Shown here: one piece after another, positions 17,267 through 25,027 of the stretch
How the letters are laid out: every line of letters begins with the position of its first letter
Position numbering within the stretch: the first letter of the stretch is position 1
Assembly (NCBI RefSeq): GCF_002119765.1
Contig: NZ_CP021112.1
Location: 5,264,501 to 5,328,500 of the forward strand
Length of the DNA: 64,000 bases
Origin: Pseudorhodoplanes sinuspersici
GTDB taxonomy: Bacteria > Pseudomonadota > Alphaproteobacteria > Rhizobiales > Xanthobacteraceae
Reading direction: 5' to 3'
The notes under the pieces: generated by a model
What the model saw: the letters and a program-made list of their open reading frames with translations, nothing else
The model's database searches: none
Told to the model about the DNA's origin: nothing
Program-made: the position numbers and the translations under genes

Positions 17267-19360
17267 CTAAGGCGCCAGCCTCACCCAAACCTTGTTATCG
17301 TGAAATGCCGCGCCGCCAAAGGGCGCAATCGCATCCGCGCCGGTCAGCGAATTGATGCCGCAGCCGTCCGCGTAAGCGGAATTCGGCCAGATCGATTCCG
17401 CGATCACGACACCGCGCCGCACGCCATCGAACAACTTGACGTGCAATCTCACCTCGCCGCGCCTGTTGCCGATGACCACAAAAGCGCCATCGGCGATCCC
17501 GTGATGCGCCGCATCGCCCGGATGCATCATCAGTGTCGGCCGCCCTTCCCGCTTCACCGATGTCGGCGTCTCATTGAAAGTGGAATTGAGAAACTGCCGC
17601 GCCGGCGATGTCGCGAGCCGGAATGGATATTCGCTGTCCGCAACTTCGATCGCTTCCCAATGATCCGGCAGCGCCGGAATGTCGTCGATCGGCCCTGCCG
17701 TCCACGGCGATTTGAACGGCACCTTCGGCCAGTCCGGCTTGAAGCGGAACTTCTTGTCCGGCCAGTTGAAGCCTTCGGTGTAATGCGCGCGTTCGAACGG
17801 CGGCTGGCAATCGATCCAGCGTTCGCGCTCGAGCCGTTCAAGGTCGCCCCAGCCCGATTGCTGCAAGGTCCAGTCGATCAGTTCGCGCGGCGACATCGCA
17901 AAGCCCGGATGCTCCGCCCCCAGCCGCTGCGCCAACGCGCAGATCACCTCATGGTTGGAGCGGCACTCACCCGGCGCATCCACCAGCTTCGGCCCGAGCA
18001 AAATGTATTGGCTGCCGCCGGCCTGATAGACGTCGTCATGTTCCATAAACATCGTCGCCGGCAGCACGATATCGGCCATCTCCGCGGTCTCGGTCATGAA
18101 TTGCTCATGCACGCACACGAACAGGTCGTCGCGCGCAAAACCGCGCTTCACCACATTCTGGTCCGGCGCCACCGACATCGGATTGGTGTTCTGGACCAGC
18201 AGCGCCGTCACCGGCGGCCCGCCCTGCAGCGCTTCATTATCGCCGACAAGGATCGGCCCGATCCGCGACTGATCGAGCATGCGGATCGATGGATCGACCA
18301 GGTCGAGCCCGTCGATCATCGTCCTGTTCCAGTGATAGATCGCGCCGTTGTTGTGAAACGCGCCACCGCCTTCGTATTGCCACGCGCCCGTGACCGCGGC
18401 GATGCAGCTCGCCGCATGCATGTTGACCGCGCCGTTGCGCGAGCGCGAGAAGCCATAACCGAGCCGGAAGAAGGTGCGCTTGTTGGCCGCCACCAGCTTT
18501 GCGAATTCCTCGATCGTCTCGACCGGACAGCCGGTGATGTCCGACGCCCATTGCGGCGTTCTGGTTTTCACATGCGCCTCGAGCTCGTGCGGCACATCGG
18601 TGAATCGTTCGAGGAAGTCCCAGTCGGCCGCACCGTCGCGGAACAGGCAATGCATGATCGCGCAGGCGAGCGCGCCGTCGGTGCCGGGCTTCACCAGCAC
18701 CGGCAGATCGGCCTGCTGCATGGTGCCGTTCATGTAGATATCGACCGCGACGATCTTGGCGCCCCGCTCTTTCCGCGCCCGGGTCGCATGCGTCATGACG
18801 TTGACCTGCGTCGAGACCGGATTGGTGCCCCAGATCACCACCAGGTCGGACTTGGCCATTTCGCGCGGATCAGGCCCGGCGAGCCGTCCCGTTCCGGCAA
18901 TGAAGCCGCTCCACGCCGGGTTCACGCAGATCGTCGAGAAGAAGCCGGAGTATTTTTTGGCGTGACGCAGCCGGTTGATGCCGTCGCGCATCACGAGGCC
19001 CATCGTCCCGGCATAGAAATACGGCCAGACGGTTTCAGAGCCGTAGCGTGCTTCCGCCTTCACGAACTGCTCGGCGACGATATCGAGCGCGTCATCCCAG
19101 CCAATCGGCTCGAACGCGCCCGAGCCTTTCGCGCCTTTGCGGCGCAGCGGCTTGGTCAGACGATCGGGATGATGGATGCGTTCGGCATAGCGCGCGACCT
19201 TCGCGCAGATCACGCCGGCCGTATAGGCGTTGTCATCGGCGCCGCGAATTCGGCCGATGCGCTGGCCGTCGAGCACTTCGACTTCAAGCGCGCAGGTCGA
19301 TGGGCAGTCATGCGGGCAGACCGAGGCCCGGACAGCAAGAGAGGCAGGGTGAATGTTCAT
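17267..19360 (-). CDS. Molybdopterin oxidoreductase family protein with one [4Fe-4S] site
   Basis: A 697-residue protein of the DMSO reductase superfamily, which binds bis-MGD molybdenum. The N-terminal iron-sulfur motif is CPHDCPSTC (Cys15, 19, 23), with the fourth ligand in VICAK (Cys52). Later motifs are VVIWGTNPVSTQVN, FRLGYGFSRSRNG, ALLVQNTNPMSVAPDQN, MADIVLPATMFMEHDD and the C-terminal barrel with RLATSPARQFLNSTF and HPGDAAHHGI. There is no Tat signal, so it is probably cytoplasmic. No iron-sulfur or membrane-anchor subunit gene is adjacent, and substrate and partner are unknown. The position of the molybdenum ligand (FSTICVNPAWSG near residue 142) is a guess. Confidence 0.9.
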   Translation of the reverse strand: MNIHPASLAVRASVCPHDCPSTCALEVEVLDGQRIGRIRGADDNAYTAGVICAKVARYAERIHHPDRLTKPLRRKGAKGSGAFEPIGWDDALDIVAEQFVKAEARYGSETVWPYFYAGTMGLVMRDGINRLRHAKKYSGFFSTICVNPAWSGFIAGTGRLAGPDPREMAKSDLVVIWGTNPVSTQVNVMTHATRARKERGAKIVAVDIYMNGTMQQADLPVLVKPGTDGALACAIMHCLFRDGAADWDFLERFTDVPHELEAHVKTRTPQWASDITGCPVETIEEFAKLVAANKRTFFRLGYGFSRSRNGAVNMHAASCIAAVTGAWQYEGGGAFHNNGAIYHWNRTMIDGLDLVDPSIRMLDQSRIGPILVGDNEALQGGPPVTALLVQNTNPMSVAPDQNVVKRGFARDDLFVCVHEQFMTETAEMADIVLPATMFMEHDDVYQAGGSQYILLGPKLVDAPGECRSNHEVICALAQRLGAEHPGFAMSPRELIDWTLQQSGWGDLERLERERWIDCQPPFERAHYTEGFNWPDKKFRFKPDWPKVPFKSPWTAGPIDDIPALPDHWEAIEVADSEYPFRLATSPARQFLNSTFNETPTSVKREGRPTLMMHPGDAAHHGIADGAFVVIGNRRGEVRLHVKLFDGVRRGVVIAESIWPNSAYADGCGINSLTGADAIAPFGGAAFHDNKVWVRLAP

Positions 19361-19411
19361 CCTGCCTCTCTTCTAGTTTAGTGCGCAACGAGACGCAAAA
19401 CCATGCAGTGC

Positions 19412-20209
19412 TCAGTGCTTGTGCGGGAACTCTTCCGGCCCGGGCGGGTCCATGACCAGCGGCGCGTCCAGCATGCGCTTGTGGTGCTTGGTCCGCAGAA
19501 TCCAGCCGAGCCCGACGACAAACACCGCGCCGGCAGCCGCCGCCCAGAAGTGCAGCGAATGCAAAGCGTCGGCGCTGAGGAATGCGTTCAGCGCATTGTC
19601 CTTGGCCATGATATCGCCGGCCACCCAGCCAAGGAGAGCTGCGCCGGCCCAGACCAGAATGGGGAAGCGATCGAGCAGCGACATCAGCAAGGCCGAGCCG
19701 GCGATGATCAGCGGCACCGACGTCGCAAGGCCGAACACGATCAGGATCGCTTTGATGGTCGAGGCATGCGCGAGATCGACTGCGGCGGCCGCCGATTCCG
19801 CCGCAGCGGCGATGGCGATCACGTTGTCGAGGCTCATCACGATATCGGCGATGGCGACGATGCGCACCGCACGCCAGAGATTGTCGGCCGCGGCGACTTT
19901 GCCTTCGCCGTGATCCTCTTCCGGCACCACCAGCTTGACTGCGACCCACAGGAGCAGGATGCCGCCGACCAGCTTCAGATATGGATATTCCATCGCCTGC
20001 GCGACGACGAGCGTGAAGACGATGCGCAACGCCACGGCAACGCCGGCGCCCAGGACCATACCCCAGAAGCGTTCGCGCGCGGGCAGCATCCGGCAGGCCA
20101 ACGCGATCACCACCGCGTTGTCGCCGGACAGAATGACGTTGATGCCGATGATTTTTCCCGCCGCCACCCAGAAGGCGGGCGAGAACAGATCCGCGAGAAG
20201 CGTTTCCAC
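19412..20209 (-). CDS. TerC family integral membrane protein
   Basis: A 265-residue membrane protein of the TerC family, several members of which export manganese or help load metal onto exported proteins. The two acidic intramembrane motifs are present: VILSGDNAVVIAL (about 25-37) and IVMSLDNVIAIAA (about 122-134). They sit within seven or so predicted helices. The C-terminus is His-rich (KHHKRM, EEFPHKH). Translation starts at a GTG with AAGGGG upstream. It lies between ndk and the molybdopterin oxidoreductase on the same strand, with gaps that suggest independent transcription. I looked for a yybP-ykoY leader and could not support one. Confidence 0.9.
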   Translation of the reverse strand: METLLADLFSPAFWVAAGKIIGINVILSGDNAVVIALACRMLPARERFWGMVLGAGVAVALRIVFTLVVAQAMEYPYLKLVGGILLLWVAVKLVVPEEDHGEGKVAAADNLWRAVRIVAIADIVMSLDNVIAIAAAAESAAAAVDLAHASTIKAILIVFGLATSVPLIIAGSALLMSLLDRFPILVWAGAALLGWVAGDIMAKDNALNAFLSADALHSLHFWAAAAGAVFVVGLGWILRTKHHKRMLDAPLVMDPPGPEEFPHKH

Positions 20210-20412
20210 CAGAAACCCCTTTTGATTATCGGTCGGGTGTGTTTTTACGACCGTAAATCTACAGGGGCAACAGTATTAAGTATGCCAGGCTGTGGGAACT
20301 TGCCGCAGCATTTGGAAAAACGGCGCGTTCGTACCACTGCGCGGCGCTTTATTGATGATGCAGCGCACAAATCCGGCGAAGGTCCTCCCCTCGCCGGATC
20401 GAAGGTTCGGTC

Positions 20413-20835
20413 TCAGCCGACGATCTCGTTGCCGGAGAAGAACTGGGCAATTTCCTGCGCCGCCGTCTCGGCTGCGTCAGAGCCATGAACCGAGTTTTCG
20501 CCAACCGACTTCGCATACAGCTTGCGGATGGTGCCGTCGGCCGCCTTTGCGGGGTCGGTGGCGCCCATGACTTCGCGATATTTGGCGATGGCGTTGTCGC
20601 CTTCCAGAACCTGGACCACGACCGGCGCCGAGATCATGAATGACACCAGCTCACCGAAAAACGGCCGTTCCTTGTGGACGGCATAGAAGGTCTCGGCCTG
20701 CTCCTGCGTCATGCGGATGCGCTTTTGAGCGACGATCCGCAGACCTGCCTTCTCGATCACCGCATTGATCGCGCCGGTCAGATTACGCTCGGTCGCGTCC
20801 GGCTTGAGAATCGAAAAAGTACGCTCGATCGCCAT
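20413..20835 (-). CDS. ndk: Nucleoside diphosphate kinase
   Basis: A 140-residue enzyme that balances nucleoside triphosphates by phosphotransfer from ATP through a phosphohistidine. The active site is His117 in [12 protein letters not shown], and the start [14 protein letters not shown] is typical, as are [17 protein letters not shown] and GATDPAKAA. Length is exact for the family. A 9 bp-stem hairpin (ATCCGGCGA/TCGCCGGAT, 20371-20399) follows the stop but has a poor T tail, so I do not list it as a terminator. Confidence 0.97.
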   Translation of the reverse strand: MAIERTFSILKPDATERNLTGAINAVIEKAGLRIVAQKRIRMTQEQAETFYAVHKERPFFGELVSFMISAPVVVQVLEGDNAIAKYREVMGATDPAKAADGTIRKLYAKSVGENSVHGSDAAETAAQEIAQFFSGNEIVG

Positions 20836-21317
20836 GAGAAACGTCCTTGAATGTCAGAAAATGGGAGCCCGGAAGGGATGCGCGCGGCTTATAGCGGCGG
20901 CATTGCCGTCCGGCAAGGCAACCTCGGCCTTTCAGGCGGCGTCGAACCTTTTCCGGGATGGCTGCGACCGATGCAGGTTATGGGGTTCGCTGCTGGCGTA
21001 CCCTCGCCACCGCCCGCGCTTTCCTCGACCACCGCTTCGTCCGGCTAAGACGGCTATGGCGACACCCGCGTTTGCCGGTGATTGAATTTCGGACGCATCA
21101 CATCGAAGCCGGGCCTTCGCACGGAGGCTGCGCTTTTCGTTTCCTGCACGCCTGCATTCGTTTCCTGCACGCCTGCATCTGCGCAACCAGCATCGATGCT
21201 TCGTTAACCGCATGACGCTGCCACGATGCATTGCCGAAATTTAATCGAACGAACTCGGAGCACGTCGCGACCTATCCGCACTGGATGCGATCAAGCATCC
21301 GCAGACAGGAGAGTGAA
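20836..21317. other. Gene-free stretch between ndk and a small secreted protein gene
   Basis: About 480 bp with no convincing gene. The frames that stay open here encode low-complexity Arg/Ser-rich shadows. It must hold the ndk promoter (left part, minus strand) and that of the secreted-protein gene (right part, plus strand), but I cannot place either with confidence. The one clear structure is a two-copy tandem repeat at 21136-21177. Confidence 0.6.
21136..21177. repeat. Tandem duplication of a 21 bp unit
   Basis: Two perfect adjacent copies of a 21 bp unit that starts TTCGTTTCCTGC and ends GCCTGCA, at 21136-21156 and 21157-21177, in a non-coding stretch. This looks like a recent slippage event. 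Confidence 0.85.
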
Positions 21318-21560
21318 ATGATCCGTAAGTTCGCTATTGCGTTCGCCGCGCTTGCTGCCATTGGCGTTGCCTCCCTCGCCTCGACGGCGCCCGCTGAAGC
21401 CGGCTGGAAGGGTGGCAAGCATCATCACTTCCATGGCCACAAGCATTGGGGTCATGGCTACCGCCACTTCCGTCCGGTTTACTACGGCGGCTGCTGGCGC
21501 AAGGTGTGGGTCGGTGGGCCGTATTACGGCTACTTCCGCCGCATCAACGTCTGCTACTAA
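21318..21560 (+). CDS. Small secreted His/Gly/Tyr-rich protein
   Basis: An 80-residue protein with a clear signal peptide (MIRKFAIAFAALAAIGVASLASTAPAEA, cut near residue 28). The mature part of about 52 residues is rich in His, Gly, Tyr and Trp (KHHHFHGHKHWGHGYRHF, then YYGGCWRKVWVG). It has two cysteines, one in GGCWRK and one near the C-terminus (INVCY). GGAG lies 7 bases before the ATG, and a strong hairpin follows the stop, so it is a discrete gene. The His cluster suggests metal binding, which is inference. Similar small secreted proteins are common in Bradyrhizobium relatives, without known function. Confidence 0.8.
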   Translation: MIRKFAIAFAALAAIGVASLASTAPAEAGWKGGKHHHFHGHKHWGHGYRHFRPVYYGGCWRKVWVGGPYYGYFRRINVCY

Positions 21561-21593
21561 TTCGAAGCAGGCATCATTTTGCCGGTAGCAAAG

Positions 21594-21621
21594 AGCCCTG
21601 GCCTCGCACGAGGCCGGGGCT
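21594..21621 (+). terminator. Hairpin terminator after the small secreted protein gene
   Basis: AGCCC-T-GGCCTCG pairs with CGAGGCC-G-GGGCT around a CAC loop, followed by CCTTCATTT. It starts 33 bp after the stop. The T tail is weak, but the stem of 12 pairs is strong. Confidence 0.65.
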
Positions 21622-21696
21622 CCTTCATTTGCAGCGCTGTCCATTGTAAGGCCGCAATACAAAGCGACGGTGAATGTTTCTTATGCTGGGGGCGCA

Positions 21697-22257
21697 ATGA
21701 AACAACGCTATGCAATTTTTGCCGCTTACAATCGCTGGTCGAACGAACGGCTTTATAACGTCGCAGCATCGTTGCCCGATACCGATTATCGCGCTGACCG
21801 TGGCGCCTTCTTCAGCTCGATCCACGGCACATTGAACCATATGCTCGTCGCTGATCGCATCTGGATGAAGCGGTTCACAAAAATTGGGGATGCGCCAACA
21901 CGGCTTGACAAAATTTTGTACGACGATCTTTCGTCGCTGCGCGCGGCTCGCGCTGAAGAAGACGAGAGGATCGAAGACTTCATTTCAAGCCTGACGGCCG
22001 ACGACCTCGATGGCATGCTGCGCTACCGCACCATGGTAAATCCCGTCGAAATCGAACAGCCGCTGTCGGCGGCTCTCGATCATTTCTTTAACCATCAGAC
22101 GCATCATCGCGGTCAGGTTCATTGCCTGCTGACCGCGATCATCGGCAACATCGCAACACCGTCGCTCGATCTCCTCATCTTTCACCGGGAGACCCAGGAG
22201 CGCCCGGCGCTCATGAAATACAAACCTCAGCGATCACATGATGTGAACCGTCCGTAG
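21697..22257 (+). CDS. DinB family protein (four-helix metal-binding fold)
   Basis: A 186-residue protein of the DinB/YfiT superfamily, whose members are metal-dependent thiol-transfer or related enzymes. The N-terminus KQRYAIFAAYNRWSNERLY is characteristic. The three metal-ligand histidines are likely in GTLNHMLVAD (about residue 48) and FFNHQTHHRGQVH (about 128-135). The ATG at 21697 follows GGGGG, and an upstream GTG at 21670 is less likely. The last 31 bases overlap the end of the convergent small secreted-protein gene. Substrate unknown. Confidence 0.87.
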   Translation: MKQRYAIFAAYNRWSNERLYNVAASLPDTDYRADRGAFFSSIHGTLNHMLVADRIWMKRFTKIGDAPTRLDKILYDDLSSLRAARAEEDERIEDFISSLTADDLDGMLRYRTMVNPVEIEQPLSAALDHFFNHQTHHRGQVHCLLTAIIGNIATPSLDLLIFHRETQERPALMKYKPQRSHDVNRP

Positions 22258-22532
22258 CCGAGGTCGATCGTGCAAGGGCTGTAGACGCTTGGCCGATACC
22301 GCCGGCCCGAGGGGCTGAACGACGGATCGGCGGCGTAGGAACGGCGATAAACCGGCCCGTAGCCCCTGCCATATCGATAGCCGTTATAATAGCGGACGTG
22401 TTTCGATCGCTTGCTGGCAGACGAGAAATCCGTTTCTTGAGCTTTTTGCGTGGCGTGTGCCGGCGCTGATATTGCGGACAGGCCGGCAACCGCAAAAGCG
22501 CCGGCAACGGCGATGGCAATGAAAGGTTTCAT
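22227..22532 (-). CDS. Small secreted Tyr/Gly/Arg-rich protein
   Basis: A 101-residue protein with a signal peptide (MKPFIAIAVAGAFAVAGLSAISAPAHA, cut near residue 27). The mature segment is rich in Tyr, Arg, Gly and Ser (YYNGYRYGRGYGPVYRRSY) and ends in a short Cys-containing tail (SPCTIDLGYGRFTSCDR). It resembles the secreted protein at 21318 in architecture but not in sequence detail. It overlaps the 3' end of the convergent DinB gene by 31 bp. Function unknown; I am fairly sure it is a real gene because of the signal peptide. Confidence 0.72.
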   Translation of the reverse strand: MKPFIAIAVAGAFAVAGLSAISAPAHATQKAQETDFSSASKRSKHVRYYNGYRYGRGYGPVYRRSYAADPSFSPSGRRYRPSVYSPCTIDLGYGRFTSCDR

Positions 22533-22627
22533 GCGCTCCTCATGGGTTGTTCGTCAGGCCAACCCGGCCCCGCGGTAAAAGTTCGCTGGCTGAAGACAGT
22601 CCCTCCCCGGCATCTCAATATTGGACA

Positions 22628-23449
22628 TCATGTCAGCGCCATCAGCCGCACCGGACCGCCGGTTGCGCCCTTGATTTTCGCGGCACCGACGACGAGCGTC
22701 GCTCCCGCCGGCGGCACCTTGTCGAGATTGGCTGCGCATTCGATGCCCCAGCGGCCGGATGGCAACCACAGATAATGCGTCTTGAAATCCTTCGATGGTC
22801 CGTGATCGAGCGACAGCGTGTCGACGGCGAGCCCCGCAACGTTGCGCTGCGCGAGCAGCCATTGCGCGGCATCCGGCGATACACCGGGGAAGTGAAAAAC
22901 CCCTGCCGCATCCTTGCCGGTGAATTTCGCATCGTCGGTGGCGTAACGTCCTCAGCCCGAATGCATCGCCACGCAAGCATTGTCGGGAATGCGGCCATGC
23001 TTTCCTTCATAGGTTTCGAGATCGGCGCGGCTCATCTGATAGTCGATGTTTTTCGCCGCTTGCGGCGACACATCGATCACCGCAAGCGGCACCACCAAGG
23101 ATGACGCAGCGAGTTGATCGGCTGTCGCTCCATTTTCTGAAAAATGGATCGGCGCATCGAAATGCGTCCCCGCATGTTCGACGATGCGCCACCAGTAGAG
23201 ATTGAAACCGTCCTTCTTCAGATCGAACTGCTTCTGCATTTCGATGCCCGGCACGCCGAAGAAGGTCGGAAAATCCGGCGACATCGTGTGCGTCAGATCG
23301 ACAACGCTAGTGAAGCTGCGCGCCTGCGCAAATGCAGGCTGTGGTGCCGCGACAGCTGTGGCCGCGAAGGCCGTCGCAGCCGCACCTTTAAAAAACCCGC
23401 GCCGGCTCAATGCGTGGCGAACGGCTTCTTCGCATCCTGGAACACACAT
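22628..23449 (-). pseudogene. Tat-exported cyclase family protein interrupted by an in-frame TGA
   Basis: The frame from ATG 23449 (AGGAGG upstream) starts with a twin-arginine signal (SRRGFFKGAAATAF). It continues through the cyclase/kynurenine-formamidase metal motif HAGTHFDAPIHF and reaches CVAMHSG, then TGA at 22952-22954. The same frame continues without a shift for 107 more codons (GRYATDDAKFTGKDAAGVFHFPG to GGPVRLMALT) and ends at 22628-22630. The TGA stands where the family has Trp in an HSGWG-type motif, so a single TGG to TGA change explains it. The intact protein would have about 273 residues. It is divergent from a Bug-type receptor gene. It could be a pseudogene, a sequencing error or a readthrough case. 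Confidence 0.85.
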
Positions 23450-23604
23450 CGGCGCCTCCTGTGTTTCCTGAAAGATCGTACCGCGCGCCATCGCTGACAA
23501 GCACAATGCCGTGGACCTGCGCAGTGGCCCCGCCGGTTTAGAACGGTTGCAAGCATCGATACCGCACAGTATCGTTTATTGCCGGCTGAACAGGATTTCC
23601 GAAC

Positions 23605-24564
23605 ATGTTTCGTGCGCTCCTTGCTGCTGCCTCGCTCATTCTCTCCGGTCTTCCTGCTGCGTCCGCTCAGTCCTATCCCGCAGGCTCTGTCACCTTCCTC
23701 GTGCCCTACGCACCCGGCGGCAGCGCCGACATTGTCGCGCGGCTGATCGGCCAGAAGCTGCAGGAGCGGCTCGGCCGTCCCGTCGTGATCGACAATCGTC
23801 CTGGTGGCTCGGAAATGATCGTCACCGAAGCGCTCGCCCGCTCGGCGCCGGACGGGCACACCATTGCGATCCTGTCCAATGCCATCGCCATCAACGAAAC
23901 ACTGGTGCCGAACCGTCGTTTCGATCTCGAAAAGGATCTGTCGCCGGTCGCCCGCGTGATCGAATTGCCATTCGCACTGATGGTGCATCCATCGGTGCCG
24001 GCCCGGACCGTGGCGGACTTCGTCGCCTACACCAAGGCCCATCCCGGCAAGCTCAATTACGGACATCTCGGACCGGGAAGCCCGCATTTCTTCACCATGG
24101 AGTGGCTGAAGCGCAATGCCGGCCTCGACATCCTCGCTGTACCCTATAAGGGCGCGGCGCCCGCTTATGCGGCGCTGGTGGCTGGCGAAGTGCAGGTGAT
24201 CGCATCGGGACTGGGCGCGGCGACACCGTTCCTCGATGCTAAACAGGCGATCGCCCTCGCCGCCTTCTCCGGCAAGCGGCCCTCGTCGCAACCGGACTTG
24301 CCGACCATCGCCGAAGCCGGCTTTACCAATTTCAATCTGCGCTCCTGGATGGGCATTTTCGTGCGGAGCGGCACGCCGCCGAAGATCGAGCAGAAACTGG
24401 AAACCGAAATCCTCACGGTGCTTGGCGATCCTGAACTCAAGGACCGCCTCGACAAGCTCGGGCTCGATATTTCGCCCATGAAGAAAAACGAATTCCACGC
24501 TTTCGTGCGCGAGGAAATCAAATCCTGGGAAGATATCGTCAAAGCGACGACCGCTCAGCGCTAG
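23605..24564 (+). CDS. Bug-type (TctC) tripartite tricarboxylate receptor
   Basis: A 319-residue periplasmic solute-binding protein. The signal peptide MFRALLAAASLILSGLPAASA is followed by the family hallmarks YPAGSVTFLVPYAPGGSADIVARLIGQKL, VIDNRPGGSEMIV and APDGHTIAILSNA. The central hinge has YGHLGPGSPHFFTMEWLKR, VPYKGAAPAYAAL and ASGLGAATPFLDA. Members bind small carboxylates and usually serve TctAB permeases or sensing. No tctA or tctB gene is adjacent. The gene is divergent from the interrupted cyclase, which suggests a former shared catabolic locus. Confidence 0.93.
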   Translation: MFRALLAAASLILSGLPAASAQSYPAGSVTFLVPYAPGGSADIVARLIGQKLQERLGRPVVIDNRPGGSEMIVTEALARSAPDGHTIAILSNAIAINETLVPNRRFDLEKDLSPVARVIELPFALMVHPSVPARTVADFVAYTKAHPGKLNYGHLGPGSPHFFTMEWLKRNAGLDILAVPYKGAAPAYAALVAGEVQVIASGLGAATPFLDAKQAIALAAFSGKRPSSQPDLPTIAEAGFTNFNLRSWMGIFVRSGTPPKIEQKLETEILTVLGDPELKDRLDKLGLDISPMKKNEFHAFVREEIKSWEDIVKATTAQR

Positions 24565-24660
24565 TTCAGACCGATCATCGAGATGGGTTACCGCGCGGCG
24601 TATCTGGGAGCTTCAGCTCAACCAGACGACGCCGGACAACATCGTTGCATTAAAAACATT

Positions 24661-24692
24661 AGGCCCGGACAGAAAATCGTCTGTCCGGGCCT
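24661..24692. terminator. Bidirectional hairpin terminator
   Basis: A perfect 13 bp stem, AGGCCCGGACAGA / TCTGTCCGGGCCT, with a 6-base loop. On the minus strand it starts 8 bp after the stop of the lysine-rich mini-gene and is followed by AATGTTTTT. On the plus strand it lies about 97 bp after the Bug gene and is followed by a T-rich run. Confidence 0.85.
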
Positions 24693-24700
24693 GTGTATTC

Positions 24701-24754
24701 CTACTTTTTCTTTTTGGCTTTTTTCTTCGATGTTTTCTTTGCTTTCTTCGCCAT
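24701..24754 (-). CDS. Lysine-rich 17-residue mini-protein
   Basis: ATG at 24754 opens a 17-codon frame, MAKKAKKTSKKKAKKKK, ending in TAG at 24701-24703. Eleven of 17 residues are lysine; the rest are Ala, Ser, Thr and the initiator Met. AGAGGA lies just upstream as a ribosome-binding site. A perfect 13 bp terminator hairpin begins 8 bp after the stop, so the transcript seems built for this frame alone. The peptide resembles histone H1-type or polyphosphate/nucleic-acid-binding tails and would bind polyanions. Short lysine-rich annotations of this kind occur in Bradyrhizobium relatives as far as I recall. It could also be a leader peptide or a small RNA with a chance frame. Confidence 0.6.
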   Translation of the reverse strand: MAKKAKKTSKKKAKKKK

Positions 24755-25027
24755 AGCGTCCTCTTTGCGGTTTGAGGTGATACGCCACACGAGCACCCTG
24801 TTCGGAAGCCCCGCAAACAATGTCATGCGATTCGGCAAAAGAGTCACGGGCACCGGCGCGGCGTTGCAACCCCGACGCCACTATTTTTTGCCAGCGATGG
24901 CGGAAGCCGCACGTCCGACACACAAACGTCGTACCCACCGCACGGCGCGCGAGACCTGCAGGACTGACGACGGCCTTGATCCTATGGGGGATTGCAGTCT
25001 CGCGGCCTTTTCGTCACAACCCCGCGC

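Noticed and set aside
17030-19381. A 783-codon open frame on the plus strand, antisense to the molybdopterin oxidoreductase
   Set aside because: It has no family features, and its composition (Arg, His, Asp-rich) is that of an antisense shadow in GC-rich DNA. The minus-strand gene has a complete set of motifs.
20371-20399. Hairpin ATCCGGCGA/TCGCCGGAT as an ndk terminator
   Set aside because: The stem is good, but the minus-strand tail is TTTGTGCG, not a T-run, so I left it out of the feature list.
20210-20412. A yybP-ykoY (manganese) riboswitch in front of the TerC gene
   Set aside because: TerC genes often have one, so I looked for its conserved core on the minus strand. I could not match the motif or fold by eye.
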